From positions 310,001 to 374,000 of the forward strand of contig NZ_SNYW01000008.1 of assembly GCF_004363235.1 (NCBI RefSeq): a stretch of 64,000 nucleotides of DNA. The letters are read 5' to 3'. The notes below the pieces were generated by a model, which did not search any database, was not told the origin of the DNA, and worked only from the letters and a program-made list of their open reading frames with translations. Source of the stretch: Dongia mobilis (GTDB taxonomy: Bacteria; Pseudomonadota; Alphaproteobacteria; Dongiales; Dongiaceae). Positions 18,176 through 26,908 of this stretch are shown one piece after another. The translations under genes and the position numbers were made by a program. Numbering within the stretch: the stretch's first letter is position 1; every line of letters starts with the position of its first letter.

Positions 18176-19354
18176 ATGATCGGGGATGAGCGCAAGCGGT
18201 ATCGGTGCCGGCCCTTCCTGGCCGCGCTGTCGCTGGGCGCTCTCGCCCTCGCCCTGGCCGGCTGCGCGCCACCACCGACGCCCAGCGGCCTCAAACTGCG
18301 GCCCGCCGCCTATTCCATGCTGCCCGGCTGGGAGGACGATGCCCTCGACGGCACCCTGCCGGCCTTCCTGAAATCCTGCCAGGTGATCGGCAAGAAGGCA
18401 CCCACGGAACCGATCGGTCCCGAGGGCCTCGGCGGCACCGCGGCCGATTGGCAGGCGCCCTGCGCCGCCGCGCGGGAGATGGGTGCCGTCGATACCTTGC
18501 GGGCGCGTGCCTTCTTCGAGCGCTGGTTCGTGCCCTTCGTGGCAGAGAATGACGCAGGAAATGAGAGCAGCCAGCAGGGTCTCTTCACCGGTTATTACGA
18601 GGCCGAGATCACGGCGGCCCGCGCGCCGGACGCGGCGCACCGCTATCCGCTCTATCGCGCGCCGGAGGGTGGCACCAATCTGACCCGCGCCGAAATCGAG
18701 GCGGGTGGCCTCAAGGGGCGTGGCCTCGAATTCCTCTGGCTCAAGGATCCGGTCGATGCCTTCTTCCTGCAGGTCCAGGGGTCCGGCGTGGTGACACTCA
18801 ATGACGGTGGCATGATGCGGGTCGGCTATGCCGGCAATAACGGCCATGCCTTCGTCGCCATCGGCAAGCTGATGATCGAGGAAGGCATCATCGAGCGCTC
18901 GTCGGCCTCGATGCAGTCGATCCGCGACTGGCTGCGCGCCAATCCGGAAAAGGGGCGCGAGTTGATGAACCGAAACCCGCGCTTCATCTTCTTCCGCGAG
19001 GTGAAGGATGGGCCGATCGGCGCCATGGGGGTGACGCTGACCGCCGGGCGCAGCCTTGCGGTCGATCCCGCCTTCGTGCCGCTGGGCTTGCCGCTCTGGC
19101 TCGACACCACCTGGCCGATCGATCATCCGCCCTATCGCCGCGGCGATCCGCTGCGCCGCCTGATGTTGGCGCAGGATACCGGCTCCGCCATCAAGGGGCC
19201 GGTGCGCGGCGATTTCTTCTGGGGCAGCGGCGAGGAGGCGCTTCGTTTCGCCGGCGCCATGAAAAGCCCCGGCCGCTGGTATCTGCTCTTGCCTGTGGCA
19301 GCCGCGGCGCGCAAGACTCTCGACGTGACCGATGTCGTGAGTTCCCTCCAGTAG
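18176..19354 (+). CDS. mltA: Membrane-bound lytic murein transglycosylase A
   Basis: Outer-membrane lipoprotein that cleaves peptidoglycan glycan strands to 1,6-anhydromuropeptides. The signal peptide ends in a lipobox (LALAGC). The MltA domain follows with GLFTGYYEAEI, RGLEFLWLKDPVDAFFLQVQGSG, GNNGHAF and the C-terminal 3D domain LAQDTGSAIKGPVRGDFFWGSG, whose aspartates form the active site. About 392 residues, normal length. ATG 18176 follows a CGGGGG tract; ATG 18167 is an in-frame alternative three codons earlier. Confidence 0.93.
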   Translation: MIGDERKRYRCRPFLAALSLGALALALAGCAPPPTPSGLKLRPAAYSMLPGWEDDALDGTLPAFLKSCQVIGKKAPTEPIGPEGLGGTAADWQAPCAAAREMGAVDTLRARAFFERWFVPFVAENDAGNESSQQGLFTGYYEAEITAARAPDAAHRYPLYRAPEGGTNLTRAEIEAGGLKGRGLEFLWLKDPVDAFFLQVQGSGVVTLNDGGMMRVGYAGNNGHAFVAIGKLMIEEGIIERSSASMQSIRDWLRANPEKGRELMNRNPRFIFFREVKDGPIGAMGVTLTAGRSLAVDPAFVPLGLPLWLDTTWPIDHPPYRRGDPLRRLMLAQDTGSAIKGPVRGDFFWGSGEEALRFAGAMKSPGRWYLLLPVAAAARKTLDVTDVVSSLQ

Positions 19355-19370
19355 ACATAAGGGCCCGCCC

Positions 19371-20183
19371 TTGACCAGCCAGCCCAGCAGCAAAGTCGAC
19401 ACGGTCGCCCTCTTCGTGACCTGCCTCGTCGATCTTTTCCGCCCGTCGATCGGATTTGCCGCGGTCAAGCTGCTGGAGGATGCCGGCTGCCAGGTCGTGG
19501 TGCCGCCGGGCCAGACCTGCTGCGGCCAGCCCGCCTACAATTCCGGCGATCGGGAATCCGCGATGGCCATCGCGCAAGGGACGATCCTGGCGCTCGAAGC
19601 CCATCCCGCTATTGTCGTGCCGTCGGGCTCCTGCGCCGGCATGCTGAAACGGCACTACCCCGAACTGCTGGCCGATGACATGAATTGGGGCCCGCGCGCC
19701 CGCTCGCTCGCCGACCGCGTCTTCGAACTCACGCAATACCTCGCCGCGCGCGGTCTGCGCATCGATGCGCAAGTGGCGGCGCGCGCCACCTATCACGATT
19801 CCTGCTCCAGTCTCCGCGAAATGCAGGTGAAGGAGGCGCCACGCGACCTTATTTCCCAGGTGCGTGAATTGAGCCTCGCCGAAATGGCCGAGACGGAAGC
19901 CTGCTGCGGCTTCGGTGGCACCTTCTGCGTCAAGTTTCCGGATGTCTCGGACGCCATGGCGCAGCGCAAGGTGGATTGCATCAGGGCGACCGGGGCCGAT
20001 CTGCTGCTGGCCGGCGATCTCGGCTGCCTGCTAAACCTCGCCGGCAAGCTGAAGCGTGCCGGTTCTACCATCGCCGTCCGGCATGTGGCCGAGGTGCTGG
20101 CCGGCATGACCGCGCAACCGGCCATCGGGGAATCCGGGACAGGCGATTCCCGGATGGGCGATTCCGGGGTTGGCGGCAAATGA
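19371..20183 (+). CDS. lutA: L-lactate oxidation complex, LutA/YkgE-type (Fe-S)-binding subunit
   Basis: 270-residue subunit of the LutABC L-lactate dehydrogenase complex, which feeds electrons from lactate to the respiratory chain. Two cysteine-rich CCG domains are seen: VPPGQTCCGQPAYNSGD near residues 45-60 and ETEACCGFGGTFCVKFPDVS near 176-195. A TTG start is preceded by AAGGG at seven bases. The C-terminal tail is a small Gly-Asp-Ser repeat (GESGTGDSRMGDSGVGG) not usual for the family. Stop overlaps the lutB start by four bases. Confidence 0.92.
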   Translation: MTSQPSSKVDTVALFVTCLVDLFRPSIGFAAVKLLEDAGCQVVVPPGQTCCGQPAYNSGDRESAMAIAQGTILALEAHPAIVVPSGSCAGMLKRHYPELLADDMNWGPRARSLADRVFELTQYLAARGLRIDAQVAARATYHDSCSSLREMQVKEAPRDLISQVRELSLAEMAETEACCGFGGTFCVKFPDVSDAMAQRKVDCIRATGADLLLAGDLGCLLNLAGKLKRAGSTIAVRHVAEVLAGMTAQPAIGESGTGDSRMGDSGVGGK

Positions 20184-21598
20184 CCGTTCTTCACGACAGC
20201 AACGCGTTCAAGGCGAATGCCGCGACGGCATTGCACGACGCCTCGCTGCAGGAGGCACTCGCCATCGCCCGCGAGCATTCCATCCCGACCCGTGCCCGGG
20301 CGATTGAGCGACTGCCGGAATTCGAGCGCCTGCGCAATTCCGGGCGCGACCTCAAGAACCATGTCATCGCCCATCTCGACCAGTATCTGCTGCAATTCGA
20401 GCAATCGGTCGTGGCGCGCGGCGGCCATGTGCATTGGTGCCCCGATGCCGGCAGCGCACGCGCCAGGGTGCTGGAGATCTGCCGCAGTGTCGATGCCAGG
20501 ACCGTCACCAAGGGCAAGTCGATGATCGGCGAGGAGATCGGCATCAATGCCTTCCTCGAGGCAAATGGCATCGAACCGATCGAGACCGATCTCGGCGAAT
20601 ACATTATCCAGCTGCGCCGGGAGACGCCGAGCCACATCATCGGCCCCGCGCTCCACGTGACCCAGGCCCAGGTCGAGGAAACCTTCCGCAAATCGCATGA
20701 CGGGCTTGATCCCGCGCGCAACCTCGACGATCCGGCCGCCCTCATGGCCGAAGCCCGCGCGCACCTGCGCGAGGGATTTCTGAAGGCCGATGTCGGCATC
20801 ACTGGCGCCAATTTCCTCATTGCCGACGAGGGCGCCAGCGTCATCGTCACCAATGAGGGCAATGGCGACCTGACCCAGACCCTGCCGCGCATCCATATCG
20901 TGCTCGCCTCGATCGAAAAGGTGGTGCCGGATATGCATGATGCGATGACGCTGCTGCGCCTGCTGCCGCGTTCCGGAACGGGGCAGGAACTGGCCGTCTA
21001 TGTCACCTTCTCGGCCGGGCCGCGCCGCGCGGCGGATCTCGACGGGCCGGGCGAGTATCACGTCATCCTGCTCGATAACGGCCGCTCCGCCTATCTCGGC
21101 ACCGAATTCGAGGAGATGCTGCGCTGCATCCGCTGCGGCGCCTGCCTTGATCACTGCCCGGTCTATCATTCGGTGGGTGGCCACGCCTATGGCTGGGTCT
21201 ATTCCGGGCCGATCGGATCGCTGCTCAACCCGGCGCTCAACGGCATCGAGAACGCCAAGCCGCTGCCCCATGCCTCGACGCTCTGCGGGCGCTGCGAATC
21301 CGTCTGTCCCATGCGCATCCCGATCCCGAAGATGCTGCGCCACTGGCGCGAGAGGGAATTCGCGGGCGCCATCGCGCCGATGCCCGAGCGCCGCCTCATC
21401 CGTCTCTGGGCCTTCTTTGCGCGGCGGCCATGGCTCTACCGCCTGGCGGCACGGCTTGCGGCGCGTGGGCTCCATCTGCTCGCCCGCGGGCAAGGTCGCC
21501 TGAAATCCGCCCCCTTCGCCGCCGGCTGGACCCGGCACCGCGACCTGCCGGCGCCGCAGGGTCGCACCTTCCAGGAACAATGGCGGGCGCGCTCATGA
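20180..21598 (+). CDS. lutB: L-lactate oxidation complex, LutB/YkgF-type iron-sulfur subunit
   Basis: 472-residue protein with an N-terminal LUD domain (about residues 60-290, including KGKSMIGEEIGINAFLE and GEYIIQLRRETPSHI) and a ferredoxin-like domain with two 4Fe-4S motifs, CIRCGACLDHCPVY near residues 316-329 and CGRCESVCPMRIP near 370-382. Normal length and order for LutB. ATG at 20180 overlaps the lutA stop (ATGA), and its own stop overlaps lutC in the same way, so lutABC is one tightly coupled operon. Confidence 0.94.
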   Translation: MTVLHDSNAFKANAATALHDASLQEALAIAREHSIPTRARAIERLPEFERLRNSGRDLKNHVIAHLDQYLLQFEQSVVARGGHVHWCPDAGSARARVLEICRSVDARTVTKGKSMIGEEIGINAFLEANGIEPIETDLGEYIIQLRRETPSHIIGPALHVTQAQVEETFRKSHDGLDPARNLDDPAALMAEARAHLREGFLKADVGITGANFLIADEGASVIVTNEGNGDLTQTLPRIHIVLASIEKVVPDMHDAMTLLRLLPRSGTGQELAVYVTFSAGPRRAADLDGPGEYHVILLDNGRSAYLGTEFEEMLRCIRCGACLDHCPVYHSVGGHAYGWVYSGPIGSLLNPALNGIENAKPLPHASTLCGRCESVCPMRIPIPKMLRHWREREFAGAIAPMPERRLIRLWAFFARRPWLYRLAARLAARGLHLLARGQGRLKSAPFAAGWTRHRDLPAPQGRTFQEQWRARS

Positions 21599-22278
21599 CG
21601 GATCAACCGCGACCGGATACGGGACGCGCACGCATGCTGGCTGGCATTCGCGCCGGCATGGCGCGCCAGGCGGATCGCCGCCGCGGCGCGCCACCGCCGG
21701 CGAAGCCCATCCCCGTCATCCCGGCGCGCGCGACGGCACCCGGCATTGATGTTGTCGATCTCTTCCACCGACAGGTGCTGGAGGCGAAGGCGACGCTGGA
21801 GGTTGTGGCAAGCAGGTCCGATGTGCCGGCGGCTGTTGCCCGCTATCTGACCGCCCGGAACGCGCCGGCGCAGATACGCCTCGCCCCCGACCGGCGCATC
21901 GCCGACCTGCCCTGGGCCAACGCGCCGCTGCTGGAAACCGCCACCGGCCGTTCCCATGGCATGGATGCGACCAGCGTCACCCCCGCGGTGGCGGCGGTGG
22001 CCGAGACCGGGACCCTGGTGCTGCAATCCTCGGCCGAGACGCCGACGACGCTGCATTTCCTGCCCGACCATCATGTGGTGGTGATCGGCCGCGACCAGAT
22101 CGTCGGTACCTATGAGCAGGCTCTTGCCCGCATCGTACGCGATGCCGATGGCGGCCTGCCGCGCACCATCAACTTCGTCACCGGCCCCTCGCGCAGCGGC
22201 GATATCGGCAAGGTCCTCCTCATGGGCGCCCACGGGCCGAAGCATCTCCATGTCATCCTGGTGGACGAGGCATTGTGA
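21595..22278 (+). CDS. lutC: L-lactate oxidation complex, LutC/YkgG-type LUD subunit
   Basis: 227-residue LUD-domain protein, third subunit of the lactate-utilising complex. Visible family blocks are the GMDATSVTPAVAAVAETGTL region near residues 122-140, LHFLPDHHVVVI and the C-terminal GPSRSGDIGKVLLMGAHGPK with HVILVDE. The four-base overlap with lutB fixes the start; an upstream-extended frame runs antisense-like through lutB and was discounted. The stop overlaps the GTG start of the AraC-type regulator. Confidence 0.93.
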   Translation: MTDQPRPDTGRARMLAGIRAGMARQADRRRGAPPPAKPIPVIPARATAPGIDVVDLFHRQVLEAKATLEVVASRSDVPAAVARYLTARNAPAQIRLAPDRRIADLPWANAPLLETATGRSHGMDATSVTPAVAAVAETGTLVLQSSAETPTTLHFLPDHHVVVIGRDQIVGTYEQALARIVRDADGGLPRTINFVTGPSRSGDIGKVLLMGAHGPKHLHVILVDEAL

Positions 22279-23135
22279 CGAAGCCTGTCCCAGACACAGT
22301 CCGGCACAGCGCGGGCGAAAGCCCCGGCCATCGCTGGCAGGCCGCGACCCGCGTGCCCGATCCGCGCCTGGCCGCCTTCGTCATCGGCGATTACCAGGGC
22401 TGGCGCGAATGGTCGGCCGCCCCGGTCTTCCGGCCGCAACTGCCGGTCATCATGGTGCCGGTCATCCTCAATCTGGGACCCGGCTGGCGTATCGGCGCGC
22501 CGGACGTGCCCTGGGGCGCACCGCAGGCGTTCGATTCCTTCACCGCCGGCCTCCATGACGGCATCGCCACCACCTGGTCGGGCGGCGATGCTGCATGCCT
22601 GCAGATCAATCTGACGCCGCTGGCGCTGCATCATCTCGCCCGTCAGGACATGCAGGGACTTGCCAACCGCACCTGCGATCTTGCCGATCTCCTCGGCCCC
22701 GATGTCCTCGACCTGGTCGCGCGCCTGCGCGGTACGCCTGACTGGCCGGCGCGCTTTGCGCTGGTCGATGGCTGGCTGCTCCCACGCCTTGCGCCGCATG
22801 CGCCGGAGAACGAGGTGACCTGGGCCATCCGCCGCCTCCGGCGCAGCCATGGCCGCGCCGCCATTGGCGATCTCGCCGCGGATCTGGGGTGGAGCCGCAA
22901 GCGCCTCATCCAGCGCTTCCGGACGGAAGCCGGCCTGCCGCCCAAGGTGATTGCGCGCATTCTGCGCTTCAACCGCATGCTGGCCTTGCTGGAGGATGCG
23001 AAGGGCCGCTCCCTCGCCGAACTGGCCGACATTGCCGGCTATTGCGACCAGGCGCATTTCAACCGCGATTTCCGCGCCTTCGCCCGCACCACACCTGGCG
23101 AATATCTCGCCGCCCGCCGCCCGATGGCCCATTAG
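22275..23135 (+). CDS. AraC family transcriptional regulator
   Basis: 286-residue regulator. The N-terminal 170 residues form an uncharacterised effector domain (VFRPQLPVIMVPVILNLGP). The C-terminal AraC DNA-binding domain has two helix-turn-helix parts, IGDLAADLGWSRKRLIQRFR and ELADIAGYCDQAHFNRDFRAF, followed by TPGEYLAAR. The GTG start overlaps the lutC TGA, so it is expressed with lutABC and may regulate it, although the domain resembles the group that regulates diverse catabolic genes. No operator could be identified. Confidence 0.9.
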   Translation: MTKPVPDTVRHSAGESPGHRWQAATRVPDPRLAAFVIGDYQGWREWSAAPVFRPQLPVIMVPVILNLGPGWRIGAPDVPWGAPQAFDSFTAGLHDGIATTWSGGDAACLQINLTPLALHHLARQDMQGLANRTCDLADLLGPDVLDLVARLRGTPDWPARFALVDGWLLPRLAPHAPENEVTWAIRRLRRSHGRAAIGDLAADLGWSRKRLIQRFRTEAGLPPKVIARILRFNRMLALLEDAKGRSLAELADIAGYCDQAHFNRDFRAFARTTPGEYLAARRPMAH

Positions 23136-23220
23136 GGAAAATTCCGTCCAAGACCCGGCAACCGGCCGCTGCCTAGACTGTTGCCGTTCCGATGATGACA
23201 ACGACAGGGAGGCAGGTCCC

Positions 23221-23616
23221 ATGAGCGAGACGAAAATTTATCCCGCCCTCAAATATGACGACGCCCCGGCGGCGATCGACTGGCTGGAAAGGGTCTTCGG
23301 CTTCTCGAAGCATATGGTGGCCGAGGGCGAGCATGGCAGCATCGCCCATGCGGAACTGCGCCTGGGCGGCGCCATGGTCATGCTGGGGTCGTTGGGCAAA
23401 CCGGATCCAGCCAATCCCTGGGCCGATGCGCGGGCGGGGACCTATGTGCAGATCGCCGACATCGAGGAACATTATGCGCGGGCGCGGGCAGCCGGGGCCG
23501 AGATCGTGCGGCCGCTGGCCGACACGCCCTATGGCGCGCGGGAATATTCGGTGCGCGATCCCGGTGGCCATCTCTGGTCGTTCGGCACCTATGATCCCTT
23601 CGCGCCGCAGGAATAG
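23221..23616 (+). CDS. VOC/glyoxalase-fold protein
   Basis: 131-residue protein of the vicinal-oxygen-chelate superfamily, in the glyoxalase/bleomycin-resistance-like group. Blocks seen are YPALKYDDAPAAIDWLERVFGF at the N terminus and ADTPYGAREYSVRDPGGHLWSFGTYDP at the C terminus, the latter with the usual Glu/His metal ligands. Such phnB-like proteins often bind metal without a known reaction. Separate start with AGGGAGG upstream, 85 bases after the AraC gene; probably its own function. Confidence 0.88.
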   Translation: MSETKIYPALKYDDAPAAIDWLERVFGFSKHMVAEGEHGSIAHAELRLGGAMVMLGSLGKPDPANPWADARAGTYVQIADIEEHYARARAAGAEIVRPLADTPYGAREYSVRDPGGHLWSFGTYDPFAPQE

Positions 23617-23621
23617 GGCGC

Positions 23622-24464
23622 CTAAAGCGTCCAGCCGAGGCGGCGCAGGAAGGCCTCGACCGCCTCGGTATAGGCGCCGGGCAGGCCCAGTTCCGAATTG
23701 ATTTCGCCATGCGTCTTGGCCTGCGGCAGGATCTCGACGCTGTTGCCGATACCCTTGGCCCGGGCGTTGTAGGCGCGGGCTTCGAGGCAGGGGCTCTTTC
23801 CCTCGCGGCAGACAATGAGGGCGGGTGGCACCGCGCCTTTCAGGCGATGATAGGGCGAGGCGGCTTCCCAGGCTGCGGGATCATCGCCGAAGGCCTCGTC
23901 ATAGAGCTTGAAATGGCGCTTTTCCATGATCGCCGGCACGTTGAGCGCGCCTGAATCCAGCGACACCGTGCCCTTCCACAACCTCGCGCCCTGTGCCGTC
24001 GCCAGGGTCGGATCGGAATTCAGCAGCATGACCAGATGCGCCCCCGCCGAATGCCCCATCAGCACGACATTGTCGGCATCGCCGCCGATCTCGGGCGCCA
24101 TTTTCTGGAGTGCCGCCAGGGCCCGCGCCACATCCTCGGCCTGGGTCAGGGGTGGTGCTTCCGGCTGCATGCGGTAATTGACCGAAACGAAGATGATCCC
24201 CTTGGGCGCCCAGCGGGCCAGCTTGTTGTCGACCACGCGGTCCATCGCCTTGTCGCCGCGCTTCCAGCCGCCGCCATGGGCCATCAGCAGGATGGGCGCA
24301 TTGGCGGCATTCGCCGGCAGATAGATGTCCATCCTCTGGTCGTCATCCGGCCCATAGGCGACATTTCTCTTGAGGGTCACACCGGGCGGGAGGGAATCGG
24401 CCGCAGCCGTGAACGGAACCGCGAGGAACAGCAGGCAGGCAAGTGTCTGCAAAAGGCGCGTCAC
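23622..24464 (-). CDS. Secreted alpha/beta hydrolase (carboxylesterase type)
   Basis: 280-residue hydrolase with a signal peptide (RLLQTLACLLFLAVPFTAAADS), so likely periplasmic. The oxyanion loop is MAHGGGWKRGD near residues 75-85 and the nucleophile elbow is VVLMGHSAGAHL near 145-156; the late HGEIN supplies a candidate catalytic histidine. The GTG at 24464 has GGAG eight bases before it and begins directly at the signal peptide; the longer frame to 24500 lacks support. Related to BD-FAE-like esterases; substrate unknown. Confidence 0.87.
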   Translation of the reverse strand: MTRLLQTLACLLFLAVPFTAAADSLPPGVTLKRNVAYGPDDDQRMDIYLPANAANAPILLMAHGGGWKRGDKAMDRVVDNKLARWAPKGIIFVSVNYRMQPEAPPLTQAEDVARALAALQKMAPEIGGDADNVVLMGHSAGAHLVMLLNSDPTLATAQGARLWKGTVSLDSGALNVPAIMEKRHFKLYDEAFGDDPAAWEAASPYHRLKGAVPPALIVCREGKSPCLEARAYNARAKGIGNSVEILPQAKTHGEINSELGLPGAYTEAVEAFLRRLGWTL

Positions 24465-24533
24465 GGCAGGATCTCCAGGTCTGGGTTCCCCAACTTGCAC
24501 GCAGGACCCGTGCCAATCCTGCGCGGCACCAGC

Positions 24534-25043
24534 TCAGCTCCGCAAGCTCAAGTCCATGAGGATCTCGCGGATCATGCGACCGTCATCCGGCAAGTGCCGC
24601 GACTGGCTGCCGGTCTCCCGGAAGCCGTGGCGCTCATAGAGCGCCCGCGCCCCGTCATTCTCGGCGACGACACTGAGGCCAAGGGTCTCGACCAGGTCGC
24701 GCGCATGATCCATCACCGCCGCCAGAAGCCTGGCGCCGATGCCCTGCCCCTGCCGGTCCGGCCGCACATACATGCCCCAGACCAGACCCCGGCCCGGGTT
24801 CTTCTCCGAGAGGGAAAACCCGGCCATCCCGATGACGTCGTCACCGGCGAAGGCGCCGAACACGGCATTGCGCTGAAGTCGTCCAGCGAATGCCGCTGCG
24901 GGTTCCGCCGCCTCGACATCATGGCTGGCGCAGAAGGCGAGCGGGGTCGTGCGCAGCGCCTCCAGCCGGATCGTGCGGAAAAGGTCGGCGTCATCCGGAG
25001 TCAGGCGCTGGATGCGGATCGTCTGGTCGTTCCGCCCCGGCAT
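24534..25043 (-). CDS. GNAT family N-acetyltransferase
   Basis: 169-residue GNAT domain. The acetyl-CoA motif RPDRQGQGIGARLLAAVMDHA is near residues 92-112 and NDGARALYERHGFRETG follows. The last gene of an operon whose other members are a PhyH-type dioxygenase, a LacI regulator and an SDR; only three bases separate it from the SDR stop. Function within that pathway is unknown; it may acetylate the pathway product or be a passenger. Confidence 0.9.
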   Translation of the reverse strand: MPGRNDQTIRIQRLTPDDADLFRTIRLEALRTTPLAFCASHDVEAAEPAAAFAGRLQRNAVFGAFAGDDVIGMAGFSLSEKNPGRGLVWGMYVRPDRQGQGIGARLLAAVMDHARDLVETLGLSVVAENDGARALYERHGFRETGSQSRHLPDDGRMIREILMDLSLRS

Positions 25044-25046
25044 GGT

Positions 25047-25817
25047 TCATACCGCCGTATTGCCGCCATCGACCAGCAGCGAGGTGCCGGTGATGAAGCT
25101 GGCCTCGTCGCTGGCCAGGAAGGCGACGGCCGCGGCGATCTCGCGCGGCTGGCCGACCCGGCCCATGGGAATGGCCGCGCCATTCTTCTTGAGGCCTTCC
25201 TCGGCCGTATCGCCGCGGTGGAGAATGCCGCCCAGCAGCATCGGCGTCTCGACATCGCCGGGGCAGACCGCGTTGACGCGGATGCCCTGTTTGGCGTGAT
25301 CGGCCGCCATCGCCTTGCCCATCTGCACGATGGCCGCCTTCGAGGTGCAATAGGCAAGCTCGCCGAGGCCCGCCACCACCGCCCAGTCCGAGGCGATGTT
25401 GACGATCGACCCGCCGCGCCCGTCCTCTTCGAACTGCTTCACCATCTGGCGGATGGCGGCGCGGGCAAAGCGGAAGGGGGCGTTGACATTCACCTCCATG
25501 ACGCGGGCGAAATCGGCGTCACTTGTTTCCAGCGCATTGCCGCGATGGATGATGCCGGCATTGTTGACGAGGATGTCGAGCCGGCCGAAGGTTGCGACCG
25601 CCTGCGCCACCAGCGAATCGGCCAGTCCCGGCGCCGTCACGTCGCCCGGCACGAATACCGCCTTCAATGCCTTGGCAACGGCATTGCCCTCGGCTTCGTT
25701 ACGCCCGGTGATGAAAAGCTGCGCCCCCTCGGCCGCGAATTTCTCGGCAATCGCCCTGCCGATCCCCGAGGTCGCCCCGGTGATGAGCGCCACCTTGCCT
25801 GCCAATCGTCCCGCCAC
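25047..25817 (-). CDS. Classical SDR family oxidoreductase
   Basis: 256-residue NAD(P)-dependent dehydrogenase. Cofactor motif TGATSGIG near residues 14-21, NNAG near 86-89, the catalytic Ser in NIASDWAVV and the catalytic Tyr/Lys in AYCTSKAAI are all intact; the C-terminal VDGG is present. Sequence type is that of sugar or polyol dehydrogenases. It lies in the PhyH-LacI-SDR-GNAT unit, suggesting that the dioxygenase and SDR act on the same small molecule. Confidence 0.93.
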   Translation of the reverse strand: MAGRLAGKVALITGATSGIGRAIAEKFAAEGAQLFITGRNEAEGNAVAKALKAVFVPGDVTAPGLADSLVAQAVATFGRLDILVNNAGIIHRGNALETSDADFARVMEVNVNAPFRFARAAIRQMVKQFEEDGRGGSIVNIASDWAVVAGLGELAYCTSKAAIVQMGKAMAADHAKQGIRVNAVCPGDVETPMLLGGILHRGDTAEEGLKKNGAAIPMGRVGQPREIAAAVAFLASDEASFITGTSLLVDGGNTAV

Positions 25818-25875
25818 CGCCGCCTCCCTTTGCCAACCGAATTGCCGGTGGTCTTAGCACTGCTTCGCGCACCTG

Positions 25876-26895
25876 TCAGGTACCGACGTACGACTTCCGC
25901 GCCACGGATTCCCGGACCACCAGTTCCGGGGCGAGGGTGATCGCTTGCGGGGCGCCGGGCGCTTCGCCCGACCAGCGGCGGCGCAGCAAATGGAAGGCCT
26001 GCGCCGCGAATTCCGCGACCGGCTGGCGGGCAACGGTGAGGGCGGGGCGGAAGGCCTCGGCCCAGGGGAAATCGTCGATCGAGGCGACCGAAATGTCGTC
26101 GGGCACGCGGAGCCCGGCATCATGCAACGCGCGCATCGCGCCGATCAGCATGTTGTTGTTGGCGACGAGGAAGGCGGTCGGGCGCGGCGACGAAGCGGCC
26201 AATATCTCCCGTGCCGCCCGGTAGCCGCCTGCCTCGCGGAAATCGGCGTGGCGCAGGCGCGTCTCCTCGAGGGCGATGCCGGCCGAACGCAGGGTGTCCG
26301 CGATGCCGGCGAGGCGCCGGTCGCTGGTGCTGTTGCCCCTGGGACCCGCGATCACGGCGATGGCGCGATGGCCGGCTTCGAGCAGGTGGCGGGCAAGCGC
26401 CTGTCCCGCCGCCGCATTGTCGAGGCTGACGGAATCGAAGGGGGCGCCGGCCCAGACATTGTCGACCAGCACGATGGGCGGGTCCTGCGGCCAGCGGCGA
26501 TGGGCATAATCGGCGGCATTGCCGGCGGGGCAGAGGATGATGCCGTCGACGCGCTGGGTGCGCATCAGGTTGAGCATCCTGAGTTCCGTCGCGACGTCGA
26601 AATGGCTGTCGGCCAGCATGGTGGCGAAGCCCTGGGCGCGCGCCAGCGCCTCCACGTCGCGCACGAATTCGGTGAAGAACGGGTTGCCGATATCGGGAAT
26701 GACGAGGCCGACGAGATCGCTCGAGCCCTTGCGCAAGCTGCGCGCGACGCCGTCGAGGTGATAGCCGAGATCCTCGATCGCGCGTTCGATGCGGGCCTTC
26801 AGTTCCGGGCTGACATAGCGCTTGCCCGTGACGAAGGCCGAGACCGTCGCCACCGAGACCTCGGCCGCCGCCGCCACGTCCCGCATCGTGGTCAT
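25876..26895 (-). CDS. LacI family transcriptional regulator
   Basis: 339-residue repressor. The N-terminal LacI helix-turn-helix is TMRDVAAAAEVSVATVSAFV with the hinge helix around YHLDGVARSLRKG, followed by a periplasmic-binding-protein-like effector domain (LVGLVIPDIGNPFF, DGIILCPAGNA, ISVASIDDFPWAE). Start at 26895 follows GAGGGG; another ATG three codons later is in frame. The palindrome upstream of the first gene of its own operon is the probable target, giving autoregulation. The effector is likely a sugar-like molecule. Confidence 0.93.
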   Translation of the reverse strand: MTTMRDVAAAAEVSVATVSAFVTGKRYVSPELKARIERAIEDLGYHLDGVARSLRKGSSDLVGLVIPDIGNPFFTEFVRDVEALARAQGFATMLADSHFDVATELRMLNLMRTQRVDGIILCPAGNAADYAHRRWPQDPPIVLVDNVWAGAPFDSVSLDNAAAGQALARHLLEAGHRAIAVIAGPRGNSTSDRRLAGIADTLRSAGIALEETRLRHADFREAGGYRAAREILAASSPRPTAFLVANNNMLIGAMRALHDAGLRVPDDISVASIDDFPWAEAFRPALTVARQPVAEFAAQAFHLLRRRWSGEAPGAPQAITLAPELVVRESVARKSYVGT

Positions 26896-26908
26896 GGCTG
26901 GCGGCCCC

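Noticed and set aside
19793-21580. Open frame of about 595 codons antisense to lutA/lutB
   Set aside because: The sense strand carries the Fe-S motifs and four-base overlaps of lutABC; the antisense frame shows no recognisable domain.
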